From assembly GCF_030160835.1 (NCBI RefSeq), contig NZ_BSPC01000064.1:17112-81111 (forward strand): DNA of 64,000 nt, written 5' to 3'. The notes beneath the pieces are model-generated. The model ran no database searches, was not told the DNA's origin, and was given only the letters and a program-made list of their open reading frames with translations. Positions 8,699 to 18,238 of this stretch are shown one piece after another. How positions within the stretch are numbered: position 1 is the stretch's first letter; every line of letters starts with the position of its first letter. Origin of the DNA: Labrys miyagiensis. GTDB taxonomy: Bacteria > Pseudomonadota > Alphaproteobacteria > Rhizobiales > Labraceae. A program made the position numbers and the translations under genes.

Positions 8699-9877
8699 TC
8701 ATCTCGCCTCGGCGTTTTCCTCACGCCTACGTACTGTCCCCAACACCAACGCCCCCAAGCCTGCCGAGAGCAGCGAGCCCATCAGCACGCCGAGCTTGGT
8801 CTCGTCGAGGAGTGGGGCGGCGTCGGCATAGGCGAGGCCCCCGATGAACAGGCTCATCGTGAAGCCGATGCCGCAGAGCAGCGCCACGCCATAGACCTGG
8901 CCCCAGCCGGCATGCTCGGGCAGTTGCGCCCATTTCAGCCGGATCGCGAGGGCGGCGAACAGGAAGACGCCGACCTGCTTGCCGAGGAAGAGGCCTGATG
9001 TCACGCCCAGCGTCACCGGATCGGCGAGATTGGCCAGCGTCATGCCGCCGAGCGCCACGCCAGCATTGGCGAAGCCGAAGATGGGCACGACCAGATAGGT
9101 CACCCAAGGGTGCAGGCCATGTTCGAGCCGGTGCAGCGGCGTGTGCTCGCTGCTGTCCGACGGCCGCAGCGGGATGGTGAAGGCGAGCGCCACGCCTGCC
9201 AGCGTCGCATGGACGCCGGAGAGGAAGGTGAGCACCCACAGCACGGCGCCGAGCGCCAGATAGGCCGGCAGGAAGGTCACGCCGCGCCGGTTCATGATTG
9301 CGAGCACCACCAGGAGGGCCAGCGCCGCGTTGAGCATCCAGATATCGAGCTTGGCGGTGTAGAATAGCGCGATGATCACCACGGCGCCGAGATCGTCGAT
9401 GATGGCGAGCGCAGTGAGGAAGACCTTCAGCGAGGCCGGCACGCGCGGGCCGAGCAGCGCCAGCACGCCGAGCGCAAAGGCGATGTCGGTGGCGGAGGGG
9501 ATGGCCCAGCCCTTCAGCGTGTCGGCATGCCCCCAGTTGACAGCCACGAAGATCGCCGCCGGCACCACCATGCCGCCCAGTGCGGCGATGCCCGGCAGTG
9601 CTCGGCGCGGCCAGTTGGCGAGCTGGCCGTCGAGCACCTCGCGCTTGATCTCCAGCCCGACCAGCAGGAAGAACAGCGCCATCAGACCGTCATTGATCCA
9701 GTGCAGCAGGCCGAGCGGGCCGATGGTGAGATGCAAGGCGTGGAAATAGGCCTCGCCGAGCGGCGAATTGGCGACGATCAACGCCAGCGCCGCCACTGCC
9801 ATCAGGATGATGCCGCCCGCCGCTTCGGTGGCGAGGAAGCTGCGCAGGAAGGATTGCGGGCGAGAAGGAGAATGCAT
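8699..9877 (-). CDS. nhaA: Na+/H+ antiporter NhaA
   Basis: Inner-membrane antiporter that expels sodium in exchange for protons. The protein is 392 residues with about twelve membrane helices. The signature [16 protein letters not shown] holds the paired aspartates that bind the ion. The helix with [15 protein letters not shown] and the C-terminal [16 protein letters not shown] are also typical. ATG at 9877 ([15 protein letters not shown]) is used because the frame further upstream lies inside a family A repeat. It lies 152 bp upstream of asd, same strand, with no sign of coupling. Confidence 0.95.
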   Translation of the reverse strand: MHSPSRPQSFLRSFLATEAAGGIILMAVAALALIVANSPLGEAYFHALHLTIGPLGLLHWINDGLMALFFLLVGLEIKREVLDGQLANWPRRALPGIAALGGMVVPAAIFVAVNWGHADTLKGWAIPSATDIAFALGVLALLGPRVPASLKVFLTALAIIDDLGAVVIIALFYTAKLDIWMLNAALALLVVLAIMNRRGVTFLPAYLALGAVLWVLTFLSGVHATLAGVALAFTIPLRPSDSSEHTPLHRLEHGLHPWVTYLVVPIFGFANAGVALGGMTLANLADPVTLGVTSGLFLGKQVGVFLFAALAIRLKWAQLPEHAGWGQVYGVALLCGIGFTMSLFIGGLAYADAAPLLDETKLGVLMGSLLSAGLGALVLGTVRRREENAEAR

Positions 9878-9890
9878 GCGGGGCCGGCAA

Positions 9891-10050
9891 TCTGGGAGCG
9901 CGGACATCTTGTCTGCTCTTGAACCACGACGATAGCAATAAAAACGCCGCGGTCGACAACGACCACGGCGTCTTATTCTACAACGCTATCGTTTCAAGAG
10001 GCGGACATCGCGACATGAAGGCATGTCGCTGAGAAGTCCGCGCTCCCAGG
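9891..10050. repeat. Family A element A6 with central terminator-like hairpin
   Basis: The outer arms are CTGGGAGCGCGGACATC and GTCCGCGCTCCCAGG, and the right half contains GCGACATG-AAGG-CATGTCGC. The centre holds an A-run followed by CGCCGCGGTCG...CGACCACGGCG and then TCTTATT, which looks like an intrinsic terminator placed inside the element. Confidence 0.82.
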
Positions 10051-10076
10051 ATTTACGCACCGGCTGGAAGCGCATT

Positions 10077-10208
10077 CCGGGTGCACGGGCATCTTGCCCG
10101 TTCTTGAACCACCGGCGTTGCCAAAGAAAACGCCGCGGCTGGTGGCAGCGCGGCGTCCCTACTATCAATGTAGCGGTTCACGAACGGGCAAGATGCCCGT
10201 GCACCCGG
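10077..10208. repeat. Family A element A7 (CCGGGTGCAC type) with central hairpin
   Basis: The outer arms are CCGGGTGCACGGGC and GCCCGTGCACCCGG, each with an ACGGGC/GCCCGT inner stem. The centre holds AAAGAAAACGCCGCG...CGCGGCGT, again terminator-like for a minus-strand transcript. It ends 5 bp from the stop codon of the RutE-like gene. Confidence 0.85.
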
Positions 10209-10213
10209 AGGAT

Positions 10214-10846
10214 TTACGCGAAGGTCACGATCTCTTCCGGCTGGAAGCGCGGGCTGCGGGGGAAGAGCTTCTCGTCGTCGCCATAGCCGATATTGACCAG
10301 GATGTTCGACTTGAACTGCCCGTCCGGGAAGAATTCGGCATCGAGCTTGGCGCTGTCGAAGCCGGTCATCGGACCGGCGTCGAGACCGAGCGAGCGCAGG
10401 GCCAGGATGAAATAGGCGGCCTGCAGCGTCCCGTTGGTGTGGGCGCTGACCTTGGCGAAGGCCTCGTTGCCCGAGAACCAGGACTTGGCGTCGGCATGCG
10501 GGAAGAGGCGCGGCAGATGCTCGAAGAACTTCAGGTCATAGGCCAGGATCGCGGTGACCGGGGCGGCCATGGTCTTGTCGACATTGCCCGGCGCCAGGGC
10601 GTCCTTCAGGCGAGCCTTGGCTTCCGGGCTGCGCACGAACACGACGCGCAGCGGCAGCTGGTTGGCTGAGGTCGGGCCCTGCACGGTGATGTCGACGGCT
10701 TCCTTCAGGAGGGCGTCGGGCACGTGCCTGTCGAGGAAGGCATTGTGGGTGCGGGCCTTGTAGAAGAGCTGGTCGAGCACGGCAGCGTCGACACGGCCCT
10801 TGATGGCCGAACCGGCAGCACCGCCTTCGATGGCTTCGTTGCGCAT
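10214..10846 (-). CDS. RutE/HadB-type nitroreductase, probable malonic semialdehyde reductase
   Basis: An FMN-dependent nitroreductase-fold protein of 210 residues. Residues such as FYKARTHNAFLDRHV, VQGPTSANQLPLRVVFV and LGLDAGPMTGFD match the RutE/YdfG-associated branch, which reduces malonic semialdehyde to 3-hydroxypropionate during pyrimidine breakdown. No other rut gene is nearby, so a general quinone or nitro reductase role is equally possible. It is transcribed divergently from a LysR regulator 106 bp away, which probably controls it. Confidence 0.85.
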   Translation of the reverse strand: MRNEAIEGGAAGSAIKGRVDAAVLDQLFYKARTHNAFLDRHVPDALLKEAVDITVQGPTSANQLPLRVVFVRSPEAKARLKDALAPGNVDKTMAAPVTAILAYDLKFFEHLPRLFPHADAKSWFSGNEAFAKVSAHTNGTLQAAYFILALRSLGLDAGPMTGFDSAKLDAEFFPDGQFKSNILVNIGYGDDEKLFPRSPRFQPEEIVTFA

Positions 10847-10888
10847 GATGGTGTCTCCTTTGCGTTGCGAGCTATATCGCGCTGCAGC

Positions 10889-10920
10889 ACCATCACTTCA
10901 ATTGGCCAAATTATGATGGT
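10889..10920. promoter_or_regulatory. Candidate LysR operator between the reductase and lysR genes
   Basis: An inverted repeat, ACCATCA at 10889-10895 and TGATGGT at 10914-10920, with the near-palindrome AATTGGCCAAATT between its arms. It lies in the divergent promoter region, as expected of a LysR-family recognition site. Inferred from symmetry only. Confidence 0.45.
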
Positions 10921-10952
10921 ATCCATCTGTCGAGGTGATAGAAGGGCTTCCG

Positions 10953-11846
10953 ATGATCGACTCCCTGACCTTGGACCAGCTGCGCATCCTGATCGCCGTG
11001 GCCGATGAGGGCAGCTTCTCAGGCGCCGCCAGGCGGCTCGGGCGTGTGCAGTCGGCCATCAGCCAGGCGGTGCAGACGCTGGAGAATACACTCGGCCTCG
11101 CCTTGTTCGACCGCAGCGCCAAGAAGCCGGTGCTGACGCAAGCCGGCCGCTCCATCCTGATGGATGCGCGCCAGGTCGTCGCCCGCACCGATACGCTGCG
11201 CGCCCATGCCGGATCGATCGCCGGGGGGTGCGAGCCGGAGCTGACGCTGTCGGTCGACCCGCTCTTTCCCCAACCGGTGCTGATCGAGAGCCTGAAGGCC
11301 CTGAGCCTGGCCTTTCCCTATATGCCGGTGAAGCTGCTCACCGAAGGCCTCGGCGGCCCGGAGCAGAGCCTGCGCGACGGCCATGTGCTCTTCGCCATCT
11401 ATGCCCTGCTCGCCACCGGCTCGCGCGATCTCAATGTCGAGAAGCTCATCGATGTCGAGATGTTCCCGGTGGTGGCTGCCGATCATCCGATGGCCCAGGC
11501 CCCGGAACCGGTCAGCCAGGAGGTGGTGGAGGCCCACACGCAGCTCGTGCTGATGGACCGCACGCCGCTGACCCAGAACATGCGCGGCAACATCTTCTCC
11601 ACCCATGTCTGGCGCTTCGCCGACATCGCCACCAGGCTCGACTATCTCCTGGCCGGCTTCGGCTGGTGCCACATGCCGGCCTGGCTGGTGAACGGCCATA
11701 TCGCCGCCGGCAGGCTGAAGCGCCTGCGGCTGGCACAGAGCAACGGTGCCCGCATCGCCATGTATGTGGTCCGCCAGCACGGCCGGCACCTCGGCCCGGT
11801 CAGCCAATGGCTGATCGGAGATCTCAGGAAGCGGCTGGGGGAGTGA
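10953..11846 (+). CDS. LysR-family transcriptional regulator
   Basis: A 297-residue regulator. The N-terminal winged helix spans about residues 1-60 (LTLDQLRILIAVADEGSFSG, LGRVQSAISQAVQTLE), and a periplasmic-binding-like effector domain follows. ATG at 10953 is preferred over a GTG 18 bases upstream because AAGGGC sits about 8 bases before it. It is divergent from the RutE-like reductase, the usual arrangement for a LysR protein and its target. The inducer cannot be told from sequence. Confidence 0.9.
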   Translation: MIDSLTLDQLRILIAVADEGSFSGAARRLGRVQSAISQAVQTLENTLGLALFDRSAKKPVLTQAGRSILMDARQVVARTDTLRAHAGSIAGGCEPELTLSVDPLFPQPVLIESLKALSLAFPYMPVKLLTEGLGGPEQSLRDGHVLFAIYALLATGSRDLNVEKLIDVEMFPVVAADHPMAQAPEPVSQEVVEAHTQLVLMDRTPLTQNMRGNIFSTHVWRFADIATRLDYLLAGFGWCHMPAWLVNGHIAAGRLKRLRLAQSNGARIAMYVVRQHGRHLGPVSQWLIGDLRKRLGE

Positions 11847-12032
11847 CTGGGAGCGCGGACGTCCTGCGACGCGTAAGAGAGTGTCGGACGATCCGCTCTT
11901 GGAAACGACGCGGGCGCAGGATGAAGCACCTTGGTGTGCCGGTCTTCAGACCGGCATGTTCCTGCCCCCACGAGTGGAACCGTCGCGGGCATGCCGGTCT
12001 GAAGACCGGCACACCAAATCCCGCGCTCCCAG
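11847..12032. repeat. Composite family A element A8 with nested A-prime
   Basis: It begins directly after the LysR stop codon with CTGGGAGCGCGGACGTCC and ends CCGCGCTCCCAG. Inside, 11933-12015 is a complete A-prime palindrome, GGTGTGCCGGTCTTCAGACC through GGTCTGAAGACCGGCACACC. The remaining 12033-12146 is the ftsK leader. Confidence 0.87.
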
Positions 12033-12146
12033 TAAACCCCACCTTAACTCCCGGCCTCTAGCCTAGTGCTGGGCTTATGGTGTTGCGTTCCCGCTGATCT
12101 CGAATCCGTTCCGGATTGCCGCACCTTGTTGATTTGAGGCTTGGCA

Positions 12147-14912
12147 ATGCGGACCATGCGACGCGGCTTTACACAGAGCTACGCTCTTCCCGACGAGTTG
12201 AAGGGCATGCTCACGCGCCGGCTCAACGAGCTGCTCGGCATGGCGCTGATCGCCATGGCGGGGCTCGGGGCTATCGCGCTGGCCACCTGGTCGGTGCAGG
12301 ATGCCAGCTACAACCATGTCGGCGGCGAATTGCCGATCCGCAACTGGCTCGGCTTCGGCGGCGCCGTGGTGGCCGATTTCCTGACCCAGATGCTCGGCAT
12401 CGCCTCGCTCGCGCTGCTGGCGCCGATCGCCATCCTGGGCTGGCGCCTGCTCGCCCACAAGGCCATCGATTCGCAGCGCATGCGCCTCATCTGCCTGGTG
12501 GTGGGCGTGCTGCTGGCCGCCGGCTTCGCCTCGGGCCTGCCGATCACCATGCATTGGCCGCTGCCGACCGGCCTCGGCGGGGCGGTGGGCGACTGGGCTT
12601 TCTACCTCTTCGCGCCCCTCATGTTCGCGCGCCATTCCATGGTCCTGCAGAGCGTGCTGACACTGCTGCTCGGCGCGGGCGCCATCGGAACGCTGGCGCT
12701 CGCCTCCGGCTTCTTCCTGCACTACACCGAGGAGGAGCGTCCGGCGCCGGAGCTGCCGATGCGCATCCGCGGCCAGCCCCGCCGCATCCGCGAGGAAGAG
12801 GAGGAGGACGACGAGCGCTCCGCTTTCCTCGGCCATGTGCTGCATTGGGGCCTGATGGCCAAGAGCGCCCTGTTCCGCAAGCGGGTGAAGGTGGTGCCGC
12901 AGCGCGTCGCTCCGCCGATGAACCGGCCCGGCGGCATTGCCGATCTCTTCGCCCGCCTACGCGCCGCCGCCCAGCATTTCGGCCGCTCGCCCGGGGAGGC
13001 ATCGGCTGCTCCGGTACGCCGCGAACCGGCCTTCACGCCGCGCACCGCCCCGCGCGCCGATGCCCGGCGCCCACATGAGGCGATCTCCCTGGACGGGGAG
13101 GAACTGCCCGAGGCGGTCGACCAGTATTCCGGCAGCCGGGACAGCTATATGCCCTATGCCGACGAGGATGACGACGATGCGCCGCTGGCCCGTCCCATGA
13201 AGCGCCCCTTGATGAGCGCCGAGGAAGCGGCCCAGCGTGCGGGGCCTGCCATCACCACCACGCGCGTGGGCCAGCCGGCGGGGGCCCCCAAACAGGGCAA
13301 GCGCATCGTTCGCGAGAGCGAGCCGGACTTTCCCTTCGAGCATCGCTACGAATTGCCGCCGCTCACCCTGTTGTCCGAGCCCAAGCGGCAGGTCGGTACC
13401 ACGGTGTCGCAGGATGCACTCGAACAGAATGCTCGTCTCCTTGAAGGCGTGCTGGAAGACTTCGGCGTGCGTGGCGAGATCATCAATGTGCGCCCAGGCC
13501 CTGTCGTCACGCTCTACGAGCTTGAGCCGGCGGCCGGCATCAAATCCTCCCGCGTCATCGGCCTTGCCGACGACATCGCCCGCTCGATGTCGGCCCTCTC
13601 GGCTCGTGTCGCCGTGGTCCCAGGCCGGAACGTCATCGGCATCGAGCTGCCGAATGCCAAGCGCGAGATGGTCTACTTCCGCGAGTTGCTGGGCTCCGAG
13701 GACTTCGAGAAGTCGCGCTACAAGCTGGCGCTCGGCCTCGGCAAGACCATCGGCGGCGAGCCGGTGATCGCCCAGCTCGAGAAGATGCCGCATCTGCTGG
13801 TTGCCGGCACCACCGGCTCGGGCAAGTCGGTGGCCATCAACACCATGATCCTGTCGCTGCTCTACCGGCTCAAGCCGGACGAGTGCCGCATGATCATGGT
13901 CGATCCGAAGATGCTCGAACTCTCCATCTATGACGGCATCCCGCATCTGCTGGCGCCCGTCGTCACCGACATGAAGAAGGTGGTGCTCGCCCTCAAATGG
14001 GCGGTGCGCGAGATGGAGGAACGCTACAAGAAGATGGCCAAGCTCGGTGTGCGCAACATCGACGGCTACAACCAGCGCGCCGCCGAGGCCAAGGCCAAGG
14101 GCGAGACCGTGCTGCGCACCGTGCAGACGGGCTTCGACAAGGAGACGGGACAGGCGCTCTACGAGCAGGAGGAGATGGACCTCTCGCCCGTGCCCTATAT
14201 CGTCATCGTCGTCGACGAGATGGCCGACCTGATGATCCAGGAAGGCAAGAATGTCGAAGGGCCGATCCAGCGCCTGGCACAGATGGCCCGCGCCGCCGGC
14301 ATCCATTTGATCATGGCGACGCAGCGCCCCTCGGTCGACGTCATCACCGGCACGATCAAGGCGAACTTCCCCACCCGCATCTCCTTCCAGCTCACCACCA
14401 AGATCGACAGCCGTACCATCCTGGGCGAGCAGGGCGCCGAACAGCTCCTCGGCCAGGGCGACATGCTGCACATGGCCGGCGGCGGCCGCATCGCGCGCGT
14501 GCACGGCCCCTTCGTCTCCGACGAGGAGGTGGAGAAGGTGGTCACTCATCTCAAGGCCCAGGGCCGGCCCGATTATCTCGACTCCATCACGGCCGATGAG
14601 GACGAGGGCGGCGGCGATGACGAAGATGCCGCCGATGGCGCCGTGTTCGACAAGGGTGCCTTCGGCGCCGAGGATGGCGGCGACCTCTACGAGCAGGCCA
14701 AGAAGGTGGTGATGCGCGACAAGAAGTGCTCGACCTCCTACATCCAGCGCCGCCTGCAGATCGGCTACAACCGCGCCGCCTCGCTGGTGGAGCGCATGGA
14801 GAAGGACGGCATCGTCGGCCCGGCCAACCATGCCGGCAAGCGCGAGATCCTGGTCTACAGCCGTGATGTCAGGAACGCGGACGATGGCGACGAGATGGAG
14901 GACGAGGAATAG
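12147..14912 (+). CDS. ftsK: DNA translocase FtsK
   Basis: Septal membrane-anchored motor that pumps chromosomal DNA during division and activates XerCD. The 921-residue protein has four to five membrane helices in the first ~190 residues, then an acidic/proline-containing linker (~200-400). The RecA-like motor has Walker A in [13 protein letters not shown] (~residue 553-565) and Walker B in [11 protein letters not shown] (~685). A C-terminal winged gamma domain (~850-910) reads [20 protein letters not shown]. The ATG at 12147 has GAGG seven bases upstream; a TTG at 12141 would be too close to it. The linker is short for the family. Confidence 0.96.
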   Translation: MRTMRRGFTQSYALPDELKGMLTRRLNELLGMALIAMAGLGAIALATWSVQDASYNHVGGELPIRNWLGFGGAVVADFLTQMLGIASLALLAPIAILGWRLLAHKAIDSQRMRLICLVVGVLLAAGFASGLPITMHWPLPTGLGGAVGDWAFYLFAPLMFARHSMVLQSVLTLLLGAGAIGTLALASGFFLHYTEEERPAPELPMRIRGQPRRIREEEEEDDERSAFLGHVLHWGLMAKSALFRKRVKVVPQRVAPPMNRPGGIADLFARLRAAAQHFGRSPGEASAAPVRREPAFTPRTAPRADARRPHEAISLDGEELPEAVDQYSGSRDSYMPYADEDDDDAPLARPMKRPLMSAEEAAQRAGPAITTTRVGQPAGAPKQGKRIVRESEPDFPFEHRYELPPLTLLSEPKRQVGTTVSQDALEQNARLLEGVLEDFGVRGEIINVRPGPVVTLYELEPAAGIKSSRVIGLADDIARSMSALSARVAVVPGRNVIGIELPNAKREMVYFRELLGSEDFEKSRYKLALGLGKTIGGEPVIAQLEKMPHLLVAGTTGSGKSVAINTMILSLLYRLKPDECRMIMVDPKMLELSIYDGIPHLLAPVVTDMKKVVLALKWAVREMEERYKKMAKLGVRNIDGYNQRAAEAKAKGETVLRTVQTGFDKETGQALYEQEEMDLSPVPYIVIVVDEMADLMIQEGKNVEGPIQRLAQMARAAGIHLIMATQRPSVDVITGTIKANFPTRISFQLTTKIDSRTILGEQGAEQLLGQGDMLHMAGGGRIARVHGPFVSDEEVEKVVTHLKAQGRPDYLDSITADEDEGGGDDEDAADGAVFDKGAFGAEDGGDLYEQAKKVVMRDKKCSTSYIQRRLQIGYNRAASLVERMEKDGIVGPANHAGKREILVYSRDVRNADDGDEMEDEE

Positions 14913-15022
14913 CCTGGGAGCGCGGACATCCTATCCGCTCTTCCTTTATCGTAGAACGCATCGTTTCCAAGGGCGGGTCGTCCGACACTCTCTTGAGTGT
15001 CGTAAGGACGTCCGCGCTCCCG
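14913..15022. repeat. Family A element A9
   Basis: It starts on the base after the ftsK stop codon (CCTGGGAGCGCGGACATCCT) and ends GACGTCCGCGCTCCCGG, one base before the stop codon of the convergent DUF3052-like gene. The right half includes the GACACTC-TCTT-GAGTGTC hairpin. Confidence 0.87.
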
Positions 15023-15023
15023 G

Positions 15024-15386
15024 CTACACCCGCTTGAACCGCAGCGCCGACCAATCCCCGTCCACCGCGATCGAGGCCACCGTATCGAGCCCATGGTCCG
15101 GCACGAGATTGTGGATGATGTCGCGGTTGAGATCACCCTTCAGCTTCGAGGTCAGCTTGGGATAGGCGATCCACAGGATGGCGTCCGTCCGCACCATTGG
15201 CAGGTTGGCCGCCAGGCTTGCCAGCAGCCCGGCCTTGTCGCGCACGAACAGCAGCGCCACTTCGGCCTCGGCGAGCGGCGCCCGCGGTCCTGCAATCGCG
15301 GCATCGAGATCCGCCGGCGCGTCGAGCACCGCCAGGCGCCGCGTGCCCTTGGCCTGCAGCTTTTCGGCGATGCTCTTGCCCGCCAT
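15024..15386 (-). CDS. DUF3052-like small protein
   Basis: A 120-residue cytosolic protein, MAGKSIAEKLQAKGTRRLAV at the start and FVRDKAGLLASL and ILWIAYPKLTSKLKGDLNRD further on. These match my memory of the DUF3052 family, whose function is unknown. The start codon shares one base with the stop codon of the aldolase gene upstream (TGATG), so it is translationally coupled and third in the operon kinase-aldolase-this gene. A role in the same sugar-acid pathway is only inference. Confidence 0.75.
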   Translation of the reverse strand: MAGKSIAEKLQAKGTRRLAVLDAPADLDAAIAGPRAPLAEAEVALLFVRDKAGLLASLAANLPMVRTDAILWIAYPKLTSKLKGDLNRDIIHNLVPDHGLDTVASIAVDGDWSALRFKRV

Positions 15387-16033
15387 CACGCCGCCCTGTT
15401 CAGCACCGCGTCCCGGGCGGCCTTGAAGATGGCCGCCTGCTCGCGCAGGTTTGGGTCCACCGTGGGGCGGCGTGAGGGGATCATCCAGCCGCCGCCCACG
15501 GCGAGGATGTTGCGCACCGCGCCATAGGCGGCGAGCTTGCCGGCATCGATGCCACCGGTGGTGACGAAGCCGACATCCTCGAAGATGTTGGCGTAGTCGG
15601 CGAGCACGGCCGGCCCGTTCGAAGCCTCGGAGGGGTAGTATTTCAGGAGCGCATAGCCCCATTCGCGCGCCTGCATCACCTCGGAAGCGGTGAGCGCGCC
15701 GGGCAGGTGCGGCAGGCCCGTGGCCGTGACGGCCTCATGCAGCGCCGGCGTCAGGCCCGGGCTTACGGTGAAGGCCGCGCCTGCCTCAACCGCCAGCTTG
15801 ACATGGCCTTCATGCAGCAGCGTGCCGGCGCCGAAGATGCAGGTGGGGTGGCGCGCCCTGGCCCTGCGGAGCACCTCCGGCGCCTGGGGCGTGCGAAACA
15901 GGATCTCGATCACCGGCGCGCCTTCCTCTACCAGCCCGTCGATGTCGGCGAGGCCTTCGTCGATGGAGCGCACCGGCATCACCGGCAGGATGGGGAAGGC
16001 GGCGATGCGCTCTTTCAATTCGGCGCTGTTCAT
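15386..16033 (-). CDS. eda: KDPG/KHG aldolase
   Basis: Class I aldolase of the Entner-Doudoroff pathway that splits 2-keto-3-deoxy-6-phosphogluconate to pyruvate and glyceraldehyde 3-phosphate; many members also split 4-hydroxy-2-oxoglutarate. The protein is 215 residues. Visible features are LPVMPVRSIDEG, EILFRTPQAPEVLR (catalytic Glu region), FGAGTLL, FTVSPGLTPAL, and LKYYPSEASNG containing the Schiff-base lysine, then TTGGIDA. Its ATG overlaps the kinase stop by four bases (ATGA), and its own stop overlaps the next start. Confidence 0.92.
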   Translation of the reverse strand: MNSAELKERIAAFPILPVMPVRSIDEGLADIDGLVEEGAPVIEILFRTPQAPEVLRRARARHPTCIFGAGTLLHEGHVKLAVEAGAAFTVSPGLTPALHEAVTATGLPHLPGALTASEVMQAREWGYALLKYYPSEASNGPAVLADYANIFEDVGFVTTGGIDAGKLAAYGAVRNILAVGGGWMIPSRRPTVDPNLREQAAIFKAARDAVLNRAA

Positions 16034-17013
16034 ACGGTTTCCTCCGAGATCTGTACGACGACTTGCAGGGCCTCTTCCACCTTCTCGCGCCCTGGCGTGC
16101 CGAGGCGCCCGCCGAAGACGCGGCATTTCAGGGCGGCGGCTGCGTTGGCGAAGGCGATCGCCCGGGGGATCGGAGCGCCTTCCGCGATGGCGAGGGTGAA
16201 GGCTCCATGAAAGACATCGCCGGCCGCCAGCGTGTCGACCACCTCGACCGCGGGCGGGCGCAGCTGGCGCACCTGCCCGCTCTCGCGTTCCAGCCAGTAG
16301 CAACCCTCGTGTCCGGCGGTAACGGCGAGGAAGCCGCCGAGCCGTCCGGCCAGGGTCTTCAGCGCCTCCTGCGGCGTTGCGGCGCCGCTGAAGGCGAGGG
16401 CTGCGGGTTCGGAGAACACGACATGGCTCGCCAGGTCAGCCAGTTCCCCGATTACCGCCTGCGGCCCGGTATCGGCATCGAGCACGGCGGGCTTGCCGGC
16501 GGCGCGCGCTGCCTTCAGCACCGCCGCCGCGCCTTCCGGCCAGCGTATGTCGACCAGCGCGGCGTCGGCGCGGGCGACAAGGTCGAGCGGCAGCCAGGAC
16601 GGGTCCTTGCCGAGCGCCGGATCGTAATAGGGAACCACCAGCCGCTCGCCCGTCTTGTCGATCAGCACGGTGCAGATCGGCGAATGCACGCCCGCGGCGC
16701 GGCGCACGAAGCGGCAGTCGACGCCGGCGGCCGAGAGATCGCCGATAATGCGCTCGCCCACCCCGTCATCGCCCACGCGGGAGAACAGGGTGGCCCGGCC
16801 GCCGAGCCTGGCCACCGCCGCCGCGGCGCTTGCCGCCATGCCATGCGCGACCTCGACCGCATGCAGCGGCAGCACCTTGCCGGGGCCTGTCGGCAGCTTC
16901 TCCATCTGGAAGATGGAATCGAAGGAAGCCGCGCCGCTGCACGCGACATGTGCCTGTCTGCCGGGGAACTCGAACACGGCCGCTCCTGCCTCATTAGGGT
17001 GGTGATTCGTCAT
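16030..17013 (-). CDS. PfkB-family sugar kinase
   Basis: A 327-residue ribokinase-fold kinase. The N-terminal GAASFDSIFQMEKLP and AHGMAASAAAAVARLGG motif and the C-terminal DTLAAGDVFHGAFTLAI motif frame the family. The catalytic aspartate is in AAGD, where GAGD is commoner. Being cotranscribed and overlapping with a KDPG aldolase suggests 2-keto-3-deoxygluconate or a related keto-deoxy sugar acid as substrate. The sequence also recalls sulfofructose kinase-like members, so specificity stays open. The start ATG at 17013 begins MTNHHPNEAGAAVFEFPG. Confidence 0.85.
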   Translation of the reverse strand: MTNHHPNEAGAAVFEFPGRQAHVACSGAASFDSIFQMEKLPTGPGKVLPLHAVEVAHGMAASAAAAVARLGGRATLFSRVGDDGVGERIIGDLSAAGVDCRFVRRAAGVHSPICTVLIDKTGERLVVPYYDPALGKDPSWLPLDLVARADAALVDIRWPEGAAAVLKAARAAGKPAVLDADTGPQAVIGELADLASHVVFSEPAALAFSGAATPQEALKTLAGRLGGFLAVTAGHEGCYWLERESGQVRQLRPPAVEVVDTLAAGDVFHGAFTLAIAEGAPIPRAIAFANAAAALKCRVFGGRLGTPGREKVEEALQVVVQISEETV

Positions 17014-17094
17014 AGCATCGCTCAAGAGAACGGGGGAAGCACCCGCGACTCTTTCGCCCTCGACGTCGCCCCTTCTCCGGCCTAGACTCGTTAG

Positions 17095-17286
17095 ATGGCT
17101 TCCTTTTTCTACATCCTGGTTCCCTTCGCCATCCTCGCCGTCGCCATCGTGCTCGGCATGGGCCTGCACAACATGATGAAGGGCGGCGACGGCCAGCGCT
17201 CGCAGAAGCTGATGCAGTTGCGCGTGCTCCTGCAGGCGGTGGCGATCGTCATCATCATGGCGGCGATCTATTTCGCGCATAGATAG
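17095..17286 (+). CDS. Twin-transmembrane HIG1-domain protein
   Basis: A 63-residue protein with two hydrophobic helices, FFYILVPFAILAVAIVLGMG and LRVLLQAVAIVIIMAAIYF. They are separated by the charged loop NMMKGGDGQRSQKLMQLR, typical of the hypoxia-induced-gene (HIG_1) family. Mitochondrial members associate with respiratory complexes; the bacterial role is poorly known. It lies upstream of a cobalamin adenosyltransferase in the same direction, with a PagL-like gene between them. Confidence 0.85.
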   Translation: MASFFYILVPFAILAVAIVLGMGLHNMMKGGDGQRSQKLMQLRVLLQAVAIVIIMAAIYFAHR

Positions 17287-17433
17287 GTCATCGGATAGAG
17301 ACTCTACTCCTGCGCGCGCTCAGGCGTTGCATCCGTGCATCAAGATTGGCAAATGCCTGCCGCCTATAGCTAAAAACGCTTGGCGAACACACTCTCTCTG
17401 CTACCGTGCGCGGAATCAGAAGGATGTCAGTCC

Positions 17434-17982
17434 ATGCGTTACGTCCTTTCCGGCGTCTTTATTCTGCTTGTCATGGTCGTTGCTGCGCATGCCCAGGACG
17501 CGACTACTGCCTCTTTCGGGGCCGATGCCTTCATCAATGAACTGCGCTTCGGCGGGCTGCTGCACGATCTCACCAGTCCCGAGAAGAGCACCGGGCCGGA
17601 TTTCAACGCCGAAATCCTGTTCGCCAAGCCCTGGGGTGGCGAGCAGACATGGTGGCTGCCGCGGCCCAATCTCGGCACCACGCTGAATTTCGGCGGCGGG
17701 ACCTCCACCGTCTATGCGGGCGTGGCCTGGCAGTACAACGTCACGCAGAACATTTTCGTGGAAGGCACTTTCGGCGGCAGCCTCAACAATTTTTCCGAGG
17801 ATGGCACCCACCGCAGCGACCTCGGCTGCCATGCGCTGTTCCGGGAATCGGGGAGCCTGGGCTACGATATCACCGAGCACTGGCGCATCATGGCCACGGT
17901 GGAGCACAATTCGAACGCCGGCCTGTGCGACAAGAATCGCGGCCTGACGAATTACGGCATGCGGGTGGGCGATAAGTTCTGA
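17434..17982 (+). CDS. PagL-like lipid A 3-O-deacylase (acyloxyacyl hydrolase family)
   Basis: An outer-membrane beta-barrel enzyme of 182 residues that likely removes the 3-O-linked acyl chain from lipid A. It has a signal peptide (MRYVLSGVFILLVMVVAAHA) and alternating hydrophobic strands. The C-terminal signature VEHNSNAGLCDKNRGLTNYG carries the catalytic His and Ser in an H-x-S arrangement, and the protein ends in Phe as outer-membrane proteins do. ATG at 17434 is chosen because it starts the signal peptide. It is probably monocistronic. Confidence is good for family, moderate for substrate. Confidence 0.82.
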   Translation: MRYVLSGVFILLVMVVAAHAQDATTASFGADAFINELRFGGLLHDLTSPEKSTGPDFNAEILFAKPWGGEQTWWLPRPNLGTTLNFGGGTSTVYAGVAWQYNVTQNIFVEGTFGGSLNNFSEDGTHRSDLGCHALFRESGSLGYDITEHWRIMATVEHNSNAGLCDKNRGLTNYGMRVGDKF

Positions 17983-18041
17983 CCGGGAGCGCTGAGATCT
18001 CCACATGCGCTGACTTTGGTTGACAAAGGCGGCAGGAACAC

Positions 18042-18128
18042 CGTCATTGCGAGCGCAGCGAAGCAATCCAGGGGCCACAGACACCGCCCTTCAGCTCCTG
18101 GATTGCATCGCTGCACTCGCAATGACGG
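18042..18128. repeat. REP-like palindrome C1 (GTCATTGCGAGCGCAGCGAA type)
   Basis: The left arm is GTCATTGCGAGCGCAGCGAA and the right arm ends ATCGCTGCACTCGCAATGAC, with AGCAATCCAGG and CTCCTGGATTGC as the second stem level. This repeat type is, from general knowledge, common in Rhizobiales genomes. It is a single copy here. Confidence 0.88.
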
Positions 18129-18166
18129 GCGAAGATTTAGCACTCCGGAATACAGAGTTAGCGCCG

Positions 18167-18231
18167 ATAGCCATCCTGTCCGCTCTTGGAAACGAATCGC
18201 CCTAGAATTAGGGAAGAGCGGAGATCACAGG
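18167..18231. repeat. Degenerate family A element A10
   Basis: It contains ATCCTGTCCGCTCTTGGAAACG and later GGGAAGAGCGGAGATC, but both outer GGGAGC arms are lost. A fragment of another copy, GACCGGGAGCGCTGAGATC, lies at 17982-18000. It sits just upstream of the adenosyltransferase start. Confidence 0.6.
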
Positions 18232-18238
18232 AATCCCC

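Noticed and set aside
11824-12042. Several short frames in repeat DNA giving peptides such as GVPVFRPAC and SGRDVRAPG
   Set aside because: They are translations of family A and A-prime repeats and recur wherever a repeat occurs in the right frame.
12957-14831. A long minus-strand frame opposite ftsK
   Set aside because: Antisense shadow of the FtsK motor domain, with no start signal or motif.
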